Below, in pieces: positions 24,912-34,100 of a stretch of DNA of 64,000 nucleotides. The notes below the pieces were generated by a model that saw only the letters and a list, made by a program, of their open reading frames with translations, was not told where the DNA came from and made no database searches. Both the position numbers and the translations under genes were made by a program. Origin of the DNA: Leisingera coralii. Lineage in GTDB: Bacteria > Pseudomonadota > Alphaproteobacteria > Rhodobacterales > Rhodobacteraceae. Where the stretch lies: NCBI RefSeq assembly GCF_049056525.1, contig NZ_JBHUPT010000034.1, positions 1-64,000 of the forward strand, given 5' to 3'. Every line of letters begins with the position of its first letter. Position 1 is the first letter of the stretch.

Positions 24912-26222
24912 TCACGACAGGGGCCGGATCTTGAGCCCCGTGACCCGGTTGCCTTCCCGTTCGGTCACCTCGAAGCGGAAGCCGTGGAAGGAGAACACCT
25001 GGCCCTTGGTGGGGATCATCTGGGCCTCGTGGATCACCAGGCCCGCGATGGTGTTGGCCTCGTCATCCGGCAGGTTCCACTCGGTGGCCCGGTTCACGTC
25101 GCGGATGGTGGCTGCGCCTTCGACCAGATAGGAGCCGTCAGAGGCTTTCTTGACGATGCTTTCCTCGTGCGGGTCGAATTCGTCGGTAATCTCGCCGACG
25201 ATCTCTTCCAGGATGTCCTCCAGCGTGATCAGCCCCTGCAGGGCGCCGTATTCGTCCACCACCAGCGCAAAATGCGAGCGCATCCGCAAGAACTGGCGCA
25301 TCTGCTCGTCCAGGGTGGTGGTTTCGGGCACGAAATAGGGGGCCTTGGCGACCTCGGTGATGTCGAAGGACTTGAGCCGTTCGGTATTGCCGTCGGCGCC
25401 GCCGGCCTCGGTGTACATCGACCGGAACAGATCCTTGGCGTGGACCACGCCGATGATGTTTTCCTGTTCGCCGCGGAACACCGGCAGGCGGGTGTGCTGG
25501 CTTTGCAGGCACTGCTCCAGGATGGTTTCCGGCTCTGCGTCCGCGTCGATCATCTCGATGTTGGAGCGGTGCAGCATGATCTCCTCGACAAAGCGGTCGG
25601 AAAGGTCGAGCGCGCCCAGGATGCGGTCGCGGTCCTCTTTCTCGACGACGCCTTCGGAATGGCCCAGGTGCAGGGCGCCGGCAATCTCCTCGCGCACCGC
25701 CATGATGTGGCTGTCCGGATCGATCTGAACGCCGAAGATGCGCAGCACGCCGCGCACGAAGAGCCGCACCGCGCCCACCACCGGCGACAGCACCTTGACG
25801 ATGATCGCGATCGGCGCCGAGACGGCGGAGGCGGCCTTTTCAGCGTTGGAAATGGCGTAGGTCTTGGGCAGAACCTCAGCAAAGATCAGCACCAGCAGGG
25901 TCATCACCAGCGTCGCCATTGCAACGCCGCCTTCACCGAACAGGCGGGTGAAGAGCGCAGTCGCGAGCGAAGCCGCGAGGATGTTGACGACGTTGTTGCC
26001 CAGCAGGACCGAGCCGATCAGCCGCTCGTTGTCTTCGGTGATCACAAGCGCGCGCCTGGCCCCTGCAGAGCCCTTGTCGGCCTGGCTGCGCAGCTTACCG
26101 CGGGAGGCGGCGGTCAGCGCGGTCTCGGAGCCGGAGAAAAAACCGGAGCAGACCAGCAGCAGGGCAATCGAGCCCGTGGTGATCCAGAAATCGCTGTCAA
26201 AAACAGTAGTGGCGGGGTCCAT
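24912..26222 (-). CDS. CorC/HlyC-family membrane protein with CNNM and CBS domains
   Basis: A 436-residue protein. The N-terminal CNNM/DUF21 membrane domain spans about residues 10-190 (LLLVCSGFFSGSETALTAAS is its first helix). It is followed by a CBS pair at about 210-330 (VFRGEQENIIGVVHAKDLF) and a C-terminal CorC_HlyC domain to the end (LVEGAATIRDVN). Relatives take part in magnesium or cobalt handling; the old hemolysin name is misleading. It is next to xerD on the same strand with a 62-base gap and may share a transcript. Confidence 0.87.
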   Translation of the reverse strand: MDPATTVFDSDFWITTGSIALLLVCSGFFSGSETALTAASRGKLRSQADKGSAGARRALVITEDNERLIGSVLLGNNVVNILAASLATALFTRLFGEGGVAMATLVMTLLVLIFAEVLPKTYAISNAEKAASAVSAPIAIIVKVLSPVVGAVRLFVRGVLRIFGVQIDPDSHIMAVREEIAGALHLGHSEGVVEKEDRDRILGALDLSDRFVEEIMLHRSNIEMIDADAEPETILEQCLQSQHTRLPVFRGEQENIIGVVHAKDLFRSMYTEAGGADGNTERLKSFDITEVAKAPYFVPETTTLDEQMRQFLRMRSHFALVVDEYGALQGLITLEDILEEIVGEITDEFDPHEESIVKKASDGSYLVEGAATIRDVNRATEWNLPDDEANTIAGLVIHEAQMIPTKGQVFSFHGFRFEVTEREGNRVTGLKIRPLS

Positions 26223-26284
26223 TTTTGGTCCGTTGTTGAGAATGTCTGCACAGTTATGGGGGCTGGCCCGCGCCGCTTCAAGCG

Positions 26285-27229
26285 TCAGGCCTGATCCTGT
26301 GCCAGCGGGTGATGCTCCAGCACCAGTTCCTGCAGCCGGGCGTCCAGAACATGGGTGTAAATTTCGGTGGTGGCAATGTCGGCGTGCCCCAGCAGCGCCT
26401 GGATCGCGCGCAGGTCGGCGCCATTGGCCAGAAGATGGGTGGCAAACGCATGGCGCAGCGTGTGCGGCGTGACCTTGTCCGGTGAAACGCCGCCGGTCAC
26501 CGCCAGTTCCTTGATCAGCAGGTAGAACCGGTGCCGGGTCAGGTGGCCGGATTTGCCGCGCGAGGGAAACAGGAAGCGGGAGGCCGGGGTGCCCTTCGCT
26601 TCGCGCCCGGCCTCTGCGTCGTCACGGACCAGCAGCCAGGCCGCCAGCGCCTCGCGCGCGGGCGGCGACAGCGGCACCATGCGCTCCTTGCCGCCCTTGC
26701 CCATGATCAGCAGCATCCGGGGGTCGCCGCGGGCGGCCGAGACCGGCAGCGAGACCAGCTCGGTCACCCGCATTCCCGTCGCATAGAGCAGTTCCATCAG
26801 GCAGGTGTTTCGCAGCCGGTCGGCCTCGCTGCGGCCGGTCTTGCGGGCGGCCTCCAGCAGGCGGTCGACCTCGATCACCTCCAGCGTTTTCGGCAGCCGT
26901 TTCTCGCGGCCCGGGCCGCGGATCTGGATCGCTGGATTGTCCTCGCGCCAGCCTTCCTCAAAGGCGAAACGGTAGATTTGCTTGACGGCCGACAGCCGCC
27001 GCGCCCGGGTGGAGCGGGCCAGCCCCTGGGCGTCGCAGTTGATCAGATAGGCCTCGATATCGTCCTGGGAGGCGGTGAGGAAATCCAGGGAGCGGTGCTC
27101 CAGCCAGGCGGTCAGGTCCTTGAGGTCGCGGCCATAGGCCAGCAGCGTGTTCTGCGAGGCGCCGGTCTCTGCCGCCTGGGCGTCGAGGAACGTGGAGATC
27201 CACTGCAAATTGTCGCGCGGTGCGGCCAT
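26285..27229 (-). CDS. xerD: Tyrosine recombinase XerD
   Basis: Recombinase of 314 residues that, with XerC, resolves chromosome dimers at dif. The N-terminal core-binding domain (SQNTLLAYGRDLKDLTAWLE) is followed by a catalytic domain: Arg in YATGMRVTELVSL, HTLRHAFATHLL, LLGHADIATTEIYTHV with the Tyr nucleophile. Size and motifs match housekeeping XerD and not an element integrase. Its ATG follows the stop codon of the upstream unknown gene by one base (TGACATG), so the two are translationally coupled. Confidence 0.9.
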   Translation of the reverse strand: MAAPRDNLQWISTFLDAQAAETGASQNTLLAYGRDLKDLTAWLEHRSLDFLTASQDDIEAYLINCDAQGLARSTRARRLSAVKQIYRFAFEEGWREDNPAIQIRGPGREKRLPKTLEVIEVDRLLEAARKTGRSEADRLRNTCLMELLYATGMRVTELVSLPVSAARGDPRMLLIMGKGGKERMVPLSPPAREALAAWLLVRDDAEAGREAKGTPASRFLFPSRGKSGHLTRHRFYLLIKELAVTGGVSPDKVTPHTLRHAFATHLLANGADLRAIQALLGHADIATTEIYTHVLDARLQELVLEHHPLAQDQA

Positions 27230-27230
27230 G

Positions 27231-28748
27231 TCACTGCCGCTCCAGCAGCATCAGCTGAAGCGAGGCGCGCCGGGCGGTGTCTTCCAGCCCGACGGAGCGG
27301 AAGGCGGCCAGCGCGGCGGTCAGGTCGCCCAGATTGCCGTCGGACCCTTGCGCAAACAGCACCATGCTGCGCAGGATCGCCTCGCCCAGCTGGCCGTTGT
27401 CCAGCTGCTGCCGGATCGCGGCGGGAACCGGCGGCTCCGCAGCAAACCCCAGCGCGATGGCTTCCGCCAGCGGCGACGGGGCCGGGGCGTTGCCGGGCCG
27501 TCCCCGGGCAAGCCCTGCCAGGAACTGCTCCTGAGCGCCATCGGCGGGCATGTCATGCGCGGCCAGCTCATAAAGCGGTGACAAGAGGCGAATGCGCCAG
27601 GCCAGGGCTTTCTCGGGGCCGTTCAGCTTTGCCCGGGACAGCGGCTCGGCAAAGAGGTCGGCAAAAACGGTTTCTGTGCCCGCTTCCTGCATCGCCTCCC
27701 AGGCGCGGGGCAGGGAGGCGGCAAGCGCATCTGCACTGCCGGAATTCAGATCTTGCTCCAGCTGCTGCACCGCCGCAACCCGGTCCCAGATGCCGCCCGA
27801 CGCGGCCGGTTTGCGGTCGCTGAACAGGCCAAGGTACTGGTTGGGATTGAGCGCGCCGCCGCGGGCCAGCCGCTCGGCCGCCTCCAGCTGGGCCTTCCAG
27901 CCGACAATGTCGCGCAGGTCTGCCGCGGCAAAGGCCGGCGGCAGCGGCGCCGTGGGCATCGGCTCGCCAATGGTTTCGAACAGGCGGAATGTCAGCGGAT
28001 CCGGCGCCGCGGGATGGGGCAGGGGCGGCGCCCCCTCGTAGAGGTCGGGGTTGAGGAACCGGTCCAGCAGGTCCATCCGGTCCTTGGGCAGCAGCTCCAG
28101 CGCGTGGGCGGTTTCCAGCATCAGCGCCGCGGTCGGCCAGTCGCTGCGCCGCGCCGCGCAGAAGATCCTGGCACCGTAGCTGTCCGACAGATGCGGGGCC
28201 GCGGCCAGCGCATCGCAGGAGGCATCCTCGCTGCCGGTCAGCAGGGTGGCATCGAACCAGCGGGCAAAGCGGTCCTTGCTGGCGGCGGGGCCTGCGTGTT
28301 CCGCAAGCGCCTGCGACGGATCTGCGGCCCCGAGCGCCAGCAGCCGGTCGAGTCGGGCCAGCAGGATCCGGTCCTTGGAGGCGGCGGGCGGGCGGCTTTC
28401 CGACAGCAGCAGGGTGAACAGCAGCGCCTGCATTGCCGGGCTGCCGCGCACGGGAACGGTTTCGATCAGATGGGCGATGTCCTCGGCGCTGCTGCCGCGC
28501 CACATGTCCGGCGGCAGTCCGGTTGCCGCGGCCGGAACCAGCCCGACAGGCGGCAGCAGCGCCTCCAGCGGGGTGACCGACACCTGCGGCACCGCGGCGG
28601 TGCCGGTGACCGGCGGCTCCAGCAGCACGGTGCCGGGCAGGCCGCTGCGCGGCGGCGGCTGGTTCAGCCATTCAATTGCTGCCAGAGGCTCATTGGCGAA
28701 GGCGCTGCCTGCCAGCATGACCCCTGCGGCAGCTGCTTTAATCCGCAT
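27231..28748 (-). CDS. Conserved-looking exported hypothetical protein
   Basis: Unrecognised 505-residue protein. It begins with a likely signal peptide (IKAAAAGVMLAGSAFANE). The rest is rich in Ala, Leu and Pro, with helical pairs that look like solenoid repeats (LARLDRLLALGAADPSQALA). Two Cys pairs near residue 170-190 could form disulfides. It overlaps the upstream small membrane protein gene by 11 bases and is coupled to xerD downstream. The context gives no direct function; a periplasmic scaffold role is a guess. Confidence 0.75.
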   Translation of the reverse strand: MRIKAAAAGVMLAGSAFANEPLAAIEWLNQPPPRSGLPGTVLLEPPVTGTAAVPQVSVTPLEALLPPVGLVPAAATGLPPDMWRGSSAEDIAHLIETVPVRGSPAMQALLFTLLLSESRPPAASKDRILLARLDRLLALGAADPSQALAEHAGPAASKDRFARWFDATLLTGSEDASCDALAAAPHLSDSYGARIFCAARRSDWPTAALMLETAHALELLPKDRMDLLDRFLNPDLYEGAPPLPHPAAPDPLTFRLFETIGEPMPTAPLPPAFAAADLRDIVGWKAQLEAAERLARGGALNPNQYLGLFSDRKPAASGGIWDRVAAVQQLEQDLNSGSADALAASLPRAWEAMQEAGTETVFADLFAEPLSRAKLNGPEKALAWRIRLLSPLYELAAHDMPADGAQEQFLAGLARGRPGNAPAPSPLAEAIALGFAAEPPVPAAIRQQLDNGQLGEAILRSMVLFAQGSDGNLGDLTAALAAFRSVGLEDTARRASLQLMLLERQ

Positions 28749-28887
28749 TCAGCACCACCGGCTTGCGCACTTCGGTGCTGGGCGCGCGGAAATCGGCGCC
28801 GAACCACGGCCCCACATAGGCGTAGCCAACCAGCCCGATCCCGGCGAGAACTACCAAGTAGACCAGATACTTAATCAAACGCCCCAT
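28738..28887 (-). CDS. Small single-pass membrane protein
   Basis: A 49-residue peptide with one membrane helix (IKYLVYLVVLAGIGLVGYAY, residues 5-24) and a short polar C-terminus (FRAPSTEVRKPVVLNAD). It is supported by the overlap of its stop with the start of the following exported protein gene (11 bases), the typical coupling of a real gene pair. Divergent from aroK, with a gap of 81 bases that must hold both promoters. Role unknown. Confidence 0.65.
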   Translation of the reverse strand: MGRLIKYLVYLVVLAGIGLVGYAYVGPWFGADFRAPSTEVRKPVVLNAD

Positions 28888-28968
28888 AACGTGTCCAATG
28901 CCTGTTTCCTGCTCTTTTGACCAAGTTATATATTCCCTTTTCCGCAAGATCACGTCATTCACTGAAGA

Positions 28969-29559
28969 ATGAGCGAAAAAGAGCAAATCAGCGGCCAGAA
29001 GGCAGCAGGCCCGGCGCCTGGGAAACTGAAGAAAACCATCGTGATGGTGGGGATGATGGGGGCCGGCAAGACCGCCGTGGGGCGGGCGCTGGCAGCCCGG
29101 CTGGATGTGCCCTTTCTGGACAGCGACCATGAGATCGAGGCCGCTGCCAACATGACGATCCCGGAGATTTTCGCCCGCGACGGCGAGCCGTTTTTCCGCC
29201 AGAAAGAGCGGCAGGTGATTGCCCGCCTGCTGGAAGAGGAGCGCGGGGTGCTGTCGACCGGCGGCGGCGCCTTTCTGGCGCAGGAGAACCGTGAGGTGAT
29301 CACCGCAAAGGGCGTCTCTGTCTGGCTGGACGCAGGTTTGGATGTGCTGTGGAACCGGGTCCGCCACCGCGACACCCGGCCGCTGCTGCGCACCGCCGAT
29401 CCCTATGCGACGCTTCGGGGCCTGTACGAGCAGCGGGTGCCGCTTTATGCGAAGGCAGATCTGACCGTCGCCTCCGACGGCCAGGCCGCGATCGAAACCA
29501 TGGTTGACCGCGTGCTGGACGCCTTGAAGGCACGCCCCGATGTACTGGAGTGGGAATGA
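28969..29559 (+). CDS. aroK: Shikimate kinase
   Basis: Cytosolic enzyme of 196 residues that phosphorylates shikimate with ATP in the pathway to chorismate. The Walker A loop GMMGAGKTAVGRALA lies near residue 25, the substrate-binding DSDHEIEAAANMTI near 48, and STGGGAF near 95. It carries about 20 extra N-terminal residues compared with the E. coli form. It is followed by aroB with a 4-base overlap, an arrangement common in proteobacteria. Confidence 0.93.
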   Translation: MSEKEQISGQKAAGPAPGKLKKTIVMVGMMGAGKTAVGRALAARLDVPFLDSDHEIEAAANMTIPEIFARDGEPFFRQKERQVIARLLEEERGVLSTGGGAFLAQENREVITAKGVSVWLDAGLDVLWNRVRHRDTRPLLRTADPYATLRGLYEQRVPLYAKADLTVASDGQAAIETMVDRVLDALKARPDVLEWE

Positions 29560-30665
29560 TGGAACGCACGGTTCACGTGCCCCTGGGCGAACGCGCCTAT
29601 GATGTGGTGATCGGCCCCGGGCTGCTGGCGCAGGCGGGCGAGCGGATCAAGCCGCTCTTGAAGCGGCCGCAGGTGGCGGTGCTGACCGACGAGACCGTGG
29701 CGGAGAAACATCTGGACGCCTTGCGCGCCGGCCTGGCGGCTGCGGGCGTGGAGATGACCGCGCTGGCGCTGCCGCCGGGCGAGGCAACCAAGGGCTGGCC
29801 GCAGTTCACCCGGGCAGTCGAATGGCTCCTAGAGCAGAAGGTGGAGCGCGGCGACGTGGTTGTCGCCTTTGGCGGCGGGGTGATCGGCGACCTGGCCGGT
29901 TTTGCCGCCGCCGTTCTGCGCCGCGGGGTGCGGTTTGTGCAGATCCCGACCTCGCTCTTGGCGCAGGTCGACAGTTCCGTGGGCGGCAAGACCGGCATCA
30001 ACGCGCCGCAGGGCAAGAACCTGATCGGCGCCTTCCATCAGCCGTCGCTGGTGCTGGCCGATACTTCGGTGCTGGAGACACTGCAGCCGCGCGACTTCCT
30101 GTCCGGTTATGGCGAGGTGGTGAAATACGGGCTGCTGGGCGATGCGGCGTTCTTTGCCTGGCTCGAGGAGAACGGCCCGGCCCTGGCCGCTGGCGATGTC
30201 GCCGCGCGGGTCGAGGCGGTGGCGCGCTCGGTGCAGATGAAGGCGGACATCGTCGTGCGCGACGAGACCGAGCAGGGCGACCGGGCGCTGCTGAACCTGG
30301 GCCATACCTTTTGCCATGCGCTGGAGGCGGCGACCGGCTATTCGGACCGGCTGCTGCATGGCGAGGGCGTGGCGATCGGTTGCGCGCTGGCGTTTGAGCT
30401 GTCGGCGAAACTGGGGCTGTGTTCCCAGGAGGACCCGAGCCGGGTGCGGGCGCATCTGAAGGCGATGGGCATGAAGACCGATCTGGCGGATATCCCCGGC
30501 GAGCTGCCGGGAGCCGAGGCGCTGCTGGAGCTGATGGGTCAGGACAAGAAGGTTGTTGCCGGCCAGCTGCGGTTCATCCTGGCGCGCGGCATCGGTGAGG
30601 CTTTCGTGACCGGAGATGTGCCACCGGAGCAGGTCCTGTCGGTGCTGCGCAGCGCCGGAGCCTGA
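29556..30665 (+). CDS. aroB: 3-dehydroquinate synthase
   Basis: A 369-residue NAD- and metal-dependent enzyme that makes 3-dehydroquinate from DAHP, the second step towards chorismate. Family motifs: GGGVIGDLAGFAAA near residue 105, GKTGINAPQGKNLIGAFHQP near 145, and the metal ligands in NLGHTFCHALE near 248. The ATG at 29556 overlaps the aroK stop (ATGA); ATG 29559 directly behind it is equally possible. A strong terminator follows the gene. Confidence 0.93.
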   Translation: MMERTVHVPLGERAYDVVIGPGLLAQAGERIKPLLKRPQVAVLTDETVAEKHLDALRAGLAAAGVEMTALALPPGEATKGWPQFTRAVEWLLEQKVERGDVVVAFGGGVIGDLAGFAAAVLRRGVRFVQIPTSLLAQVDSSVGGKTGINAPQGKNLIGAFHQPSLVLADTSVLETLQPRDFLSGYGEVVKYGLLGDAAFFAWLEENGPALAAGDVAARVEAVARSVQMKADIVVRDETEQGDRALLNLGHTFCHALEAATGYSDRLLHGEGVAIGCALAFELSAKLGLCSQEDPSRVRAHLKAMGMKTDLADIPGELPGAEALLELMGQDKKVVAGQLRFILARGIGEAFVTGDVPPEQVLSVLRSAGA

Positions 30666-30688
30666 GCGGCAGGATTGGATAGGAAACC

Positions 30689-30719
30689 AAAAGGGCAGCC
30701 GCAGGGGCTGCCCTTTTTT
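30689..30719 (+). terminator. Rho-independent terminator after aroKB
   Basis: AAGGGCAGCC (30691-30700) pairs with GGCTGCCCTT around a five-base loop, followed by TTTTTTG. The A-run on the left side makes it usable in both directions, serving the convergent chemoreceptor gene as well. Confidence 0.9.
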
Positions 30720-30748
30720 GTGTTCAGTGCCGGAGGCGGCGGCCCGGC

Positions 30749-32956
30749 TCAGGCCGCGGCGCTGCCGGAGTCACAGCCGGGCTGATCGGCGTCGAATTCG
30801 ATTGTCATGTGCGGCTCGCCCCCGCTTGGCGGGCGGGACAGCGCTGGCAGAGAGCCGGACGCCTGGGGAACAGTGAACTGAGTGACGAGCTCCCGCAGCT
30901 CCTGCGCCTGTTCCGACAGGGAGGTGGTGGCGGCGGTGGTCTGTTCGGCCATGGCGGCGTTCTGCTGCGCCATCACTTCCAGCTCGCCCACGGCGGTGTT
31001 GACGTCTCCCATCTGCACCGACTGTTCCTTGATATTGCCGGCAATTTCCACGACCAGGCTGGAAATCTCCCCGACCTGCTCGTTCACGCTGGACATCGCC
31101 TGGCCTGCCTGATCCACCAGCGTGGCACCGTTCTTGACCTGCTCGGAGCTGCGGGCGGTCAGCTCGTCGATCTGCTGCACCGCATCGGCGCAGCGCTGCG
31201 CCAGCATCCGCACTTCGCTGGCGACCACCGCAAAGCCGCGGCCTGCTTCGCCGGCCCGGGCCGCCTCGACGCCGGCATTCAGCGCCAGCAGGTTGGTCTG
31301 GAAGGCGATATCCTGGATCACCTTGGTGATCTGCGAGATCTCCTGCGAGGATTCCTGCAGCTTGTCCATGGCGACGATGGTGTTTTTCACCACCTGGTCG
31401 CAGGAGGCGACGCCATTCTGCGCGCTGTCGGCCAGCCGTTCGGCACGGCCGGCATTTTCCGCCGAATGCTGCACGCTGGCGGTCAGTTCGCGCATGGCGT
31501 GGGTGGTCTTTTCCAGCGTGGCCGACTCCGCCTCGGTGCGGTGGGCCAGGTCCATCGAGGCTTCGGCAATCGACTTGGTGCTTTCGTCGACGCTGCTGGT
31601 CAGCTCGCCGATGGAGGACACCGCTTCGCTCAGCGCTTTCAGGGAGTCGTTGAAGTCCATCCGGATCGACTTGAATTCCACCGGAAAATACTCCTGGATC
31701 GGGTTGTCCAGCCGCTTGTTCTGGAGGTCCATCAGGGCGGCACCGATACGGCGGGCAACCGACAGGATTTCCTCGCGCCGCTCTTCTTCGGCCCTGGTTT
31801 CCTCTTCCTGCTTCTGCTGGGTCACGGTGCGCAGCTCGACGACATTGCGGGCGACGGCGCCGATCTCGTCCCGGCGGCTGGCGCCAGGAACTTCGGTGCT
31901 GGTGTCACCGCTGGCAAGTTTCTTCAGGGCGCTGTTCAGCACCGACAACCCTTTGGTCATATCGCGCGCGATCACAAGGCTCAGGGCGAGAACGACAGTA
32001 AGCAGCACGGCGGCGAAAATGGCCATCTCGGTCAGCAGCAGCTTGTTCTGCGCATCGTAAGCAGCCATGTCTTCTTCGAGGTGCTGAATGAGAATGGATT
32101 CCTTGTCCCGCAGAACCTTGAGCATGTCGGTTGCCGCCGAAAACCAGGTTTCCGCGTCCAGGCCGGACAGATCGCCTCCGGTCAATACTGCCTGCCGGAT
32201 CTCCTCAAATCGCTTCATTTCGGGGGTGGATTTCAGAGTGGCCACGGCGTTGCGGTCTTCGGCTGTTGCAAAGTCGAGGAACCGCTCCAAACGCTCCTTG
32301 AAGCGCTCGTGCGTTGCGACGAAAACCTGGAAATCTGCAGGGGTCCAGCCGTTTGCGAAACCGACGGCGCCGGCAGCCCGCTCCAATCCGGCCGCGTCTT
32401 TAGCCCGCAAGTACAGCGACAGGGCGACGGCTTCCTGTGAGATCCTAGGATCGTCCACCTTCTGCGCAACGGAAAGACCGGTCTGGATCAGTGCTGTGTT
32501 CAAATTGGTATAATACTCAACTGCCGTGCGCACCGGCACGGAACGGCTGGCAATCTGCTGGCGGACTTCCTTTTTGCGGGCCAGCTCGGTTTGGGCGGCG
32601 CGGAATGACTGCATGGCTTCCGTGCTCAGACCCTCGCGGTCGACCAGTTCGAGTTTGGAAAGAAAACCGGCCATCGCGTCGTCATTCTGCTGGCGGATCT
32701 TGACCAGCGCCTCCGGCATCACCGCGGAGCCCCCGCCGAGGAAGCCGGCGCTGATCCCGCGTTCGACCTGCAGGGAGTGAACCAGGCTGCTGGTGCTTTC
32801 CAGCAGTTCCCCGGCCAGCACCGTGTTCACCTGCGCCCGCTGATACAGCTCTATCAGCTTGTTGCCCATGAACCAGAGGCTGAGAAGCAGCGGAGCTGCC
32901 AACAGCATTGTGATCTTCACCTTGATCGAGAGATGCTGCAGAAAACGCATACCCAT
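30749..32956 (-). CDS. Methyl-accepting chemotaxis protein with NIT sensor domain
   Basis: Chemoreceptor of 735 residues from ATG 32956, which has AAGGG eight bases upstream. A membrane helix at about residues 12-30 is followed by a periplasmic NIT (nitrate/nitrite-sensing) domain to about 295 (LVHSLQVERGISAGFLGGGS is its signature). A second membrane helix lies near 305-325 (FAAVLLTVVLALSLVIA), followed by HAMP. The MCP signalling domain at about 430-710 contains DIAFQTNLLALNAGVEAARAGEAGRGFAVVA. It should signal to CheA/CheW. The ligand is not known. Confidence 0.9.
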   Translation of the reverse strand: MGMRFLQHLSIKVKITMLLAAPLLLSLWFMGNKLIELYQRAQVNTVLAGELLESTSSLVHSLQVERGISAGFLGGGSAVMPEALVKIRQQNDDAMAGFLSKLELVDREGLSTEAMQSFRAAQTELARKKEVRQQIASRSVPVRTAVEYYTNLNTALIQTGLSVAQKVDDPRISQEAVALSLYLRAKDAAGLERAAGAVGFANGWTPADFQVFVATHERFKERLERFLDFATAEDRNAVATLKSTPEMKRFEEIRQAVLTGGDLSGLDAETWFSAATDMLKVLRDKESILIQHLEEDMAAYDAQNKLLLTEMAIFAAVLLTVVLALSLVIARDMTKGLSVLNSALKKLASGDTSTEVPGASRRDEIGAVARNVVELRTVTQQKQEEETRAEEERREEILSVARRIGAALMDLQNKRLDNPIQEYFPVEFKSIRMDFNDSLKALSEAVSSIGELTSSVDESTKSIAEASMDLAHRTEAESATLEKTTHAMRELTASVQHSAENAGRAERLADSAQNGVASCDQVVKNTIVAMDKLQESSQEISQITKVIQDIAFQTNLLALNAGVEAARAGEAGRGFAVVASEVRMLAQRCADAVQQIDELTARSSEQVKNGATLVDQAGQAMSSVNEQVGEISSLVVEIAGNIKEQSVQMGDVNTAVGELEVMAQQNAAMAEQTTAATTSLSEQAQELRELVTQFTVPQASGSLPALSRPPSGGEPHMTIEFDADQPGCDSGSAAA

Positions 32957-33265
32957 AATTTGAACCCTTGTTACACATTTATCGCGCTGGTTGTGTTCAC
33001 CTTGCATAATGTCTCTTAATATTCGGCTACCCCGAGCGACGGGGCGGGCTCTGCGGCAAAGCCGCCACCAACCGGCGTTGAGGGCCGCCGTGCGCGGACA
33101 GGCGGTAACCGGATTTAGTATTGAAATGAAAAAGAAAAATGCCGCTGCAGGCGGGCTTCAGATCCGCGGCTGAGCCAGGGTTCCCGGAACGGGCAACCCG
33201 CTTCCAAATGTGCAGATACCGCGGGGAAAAACGTTAAATCACCCGAAAGCACCGCGATAATTTGA
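32957..33265. other. Intergenic region with chemoreceptor leader; no gene seen
   Basis: This 309-base stretch lies between the chemoreceptor start (minus) and the ssb terminator. No open frame with a ribosome-binding site is present. It must contain the chemoreceptor promoter, but I could not assign -35/-10 or flagellar-type promoter elements. Confidence 0.5.
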
Positions 33266-33298
33266 AAAGCCCCCAAGGCGTGGCGCCTGGGGGCTTTG
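33266..33298 (-). terminator. Rho-independent terminator after ssb
   Basis: A long stem of AAAGCCCCC plus AGGCG on the left pairs with CGCCT plus GGGGGCTTT on the right around a short loop; on the minus strand the T-run (TTTTC) follows. It lies about 40 bases past the ssb stop codon. Confidence 0.88.
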
Positions 33299-33337
33299 TT
33301 GCGATTGCTGTTAGCCGGCTGGCCGGTGCCGCGGGCC

Positions 33338-33868
33338 TTAGAACGGAATTTCGTCGTCGTCGATATTGTGGGAGGCGCCGCCGCCGTACCCGCCGCCGCC
33401 GCCACCGCTGCCCTGCGGGCCGCTGTCATAGCCGCCGCCGTATCCGCCGCCCTGGCTGCCGCCGCCATAGCCGCCACCGCCCTGGCCGCCGCCGTACCCG
33501 CCGCCGCCGCCTTCGCCGCGGCCGTCAAGCATGGTCAGGGTGGAGCCGAAGCCCTGCAGAACCACCTCGGTCGAGTACCGGTCCTGGCCGCTTTGGTCCT
33601 GCCATTTGCGGGTTTGCAGCTGGCCTTCGACATAGACCTTGGAGCCCTTGCGGAGATACTGTTCGCAAACCCGCACCAGGCCCTCGTTGAAAATTGCCAC
33701 GGAATGCCATTCGGTGCGCTCGCGGCGCTCACCGGTGTTGCGGTCCTTCCAGGTTTCCGACGTGGCGATGCGCAGGTTGCAGACCTTGCCGCCGTTCTGG
33801 AAGCTGCGCACCTCGGGGTCGCGGCCCAGGTTGCCGATGAGCATAACTTTGTTGAGTGAGCCGGCCAT
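33338..33868 (-). CDS. ssb: Single-stranded DNA-binding protein
   Basis: A 176-residue SSB. The OB-fold occupies about residues 1-110 (MAGSLNKVMLIGNLGRDPEV, then WHSVAIFNEGLVRVCEQYL). A Gly/Tyr-rich flexible linker of perfect GGGY-type repeats follows at about 120-165, and the acidic tip DDDEIPF binds partner proteins of replication and repair. The ATG at 33868 begins the conserved N-terminus; longer in-frame extension is noncoding. It is a single-gene unit with its own terminator. Confidence 0.95.
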   Translation of the reverse strand: MAGSLNKVMLIGNLGRDPEVRSFQNGGKVCNLRIATSETWKDRNTGERRERTEWHSVAIFNEGLVRVCEQYLRKGSKVYVEGQLQTRKWQDQSGQDRYSTEVVLQGFGSTLTMLDGRGEGGGGGYGGGQGGGGYGGGSQGGGYGGGYDSGPQGSGGGGGGYGGGASHNIDDDEIPF

Positions 33869-34100
33869 AGGGTTCCGTCCTTTAGTTTCTGTTCGTCTTG
33901 TCCAGCAGCGGCCGGGCTCGAATCCGGCCCCGCCGCGTTCCGGGGACAGTATAGCCCCATGACCAGCGTGAAAAGCAGGCATCTGTGGATGCTTTCGAGC
34001 GCCCGGACGCCGGATTTGCGGCGGTTTACGCCTGTGTTGCTTTAAATTTGTTTCGCATTGGGTATATTGCCCGCAGTGGGACAGTATCAGGACAGCGTAA

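Noticed and set aside
33370..33530. GCC/GCCGCC-rich tandem repeat as a possible repeat locus
   Set aside because: It is the Gly/Tyr-rich linker of SSB read on the opposite strand, not an independent repeat.
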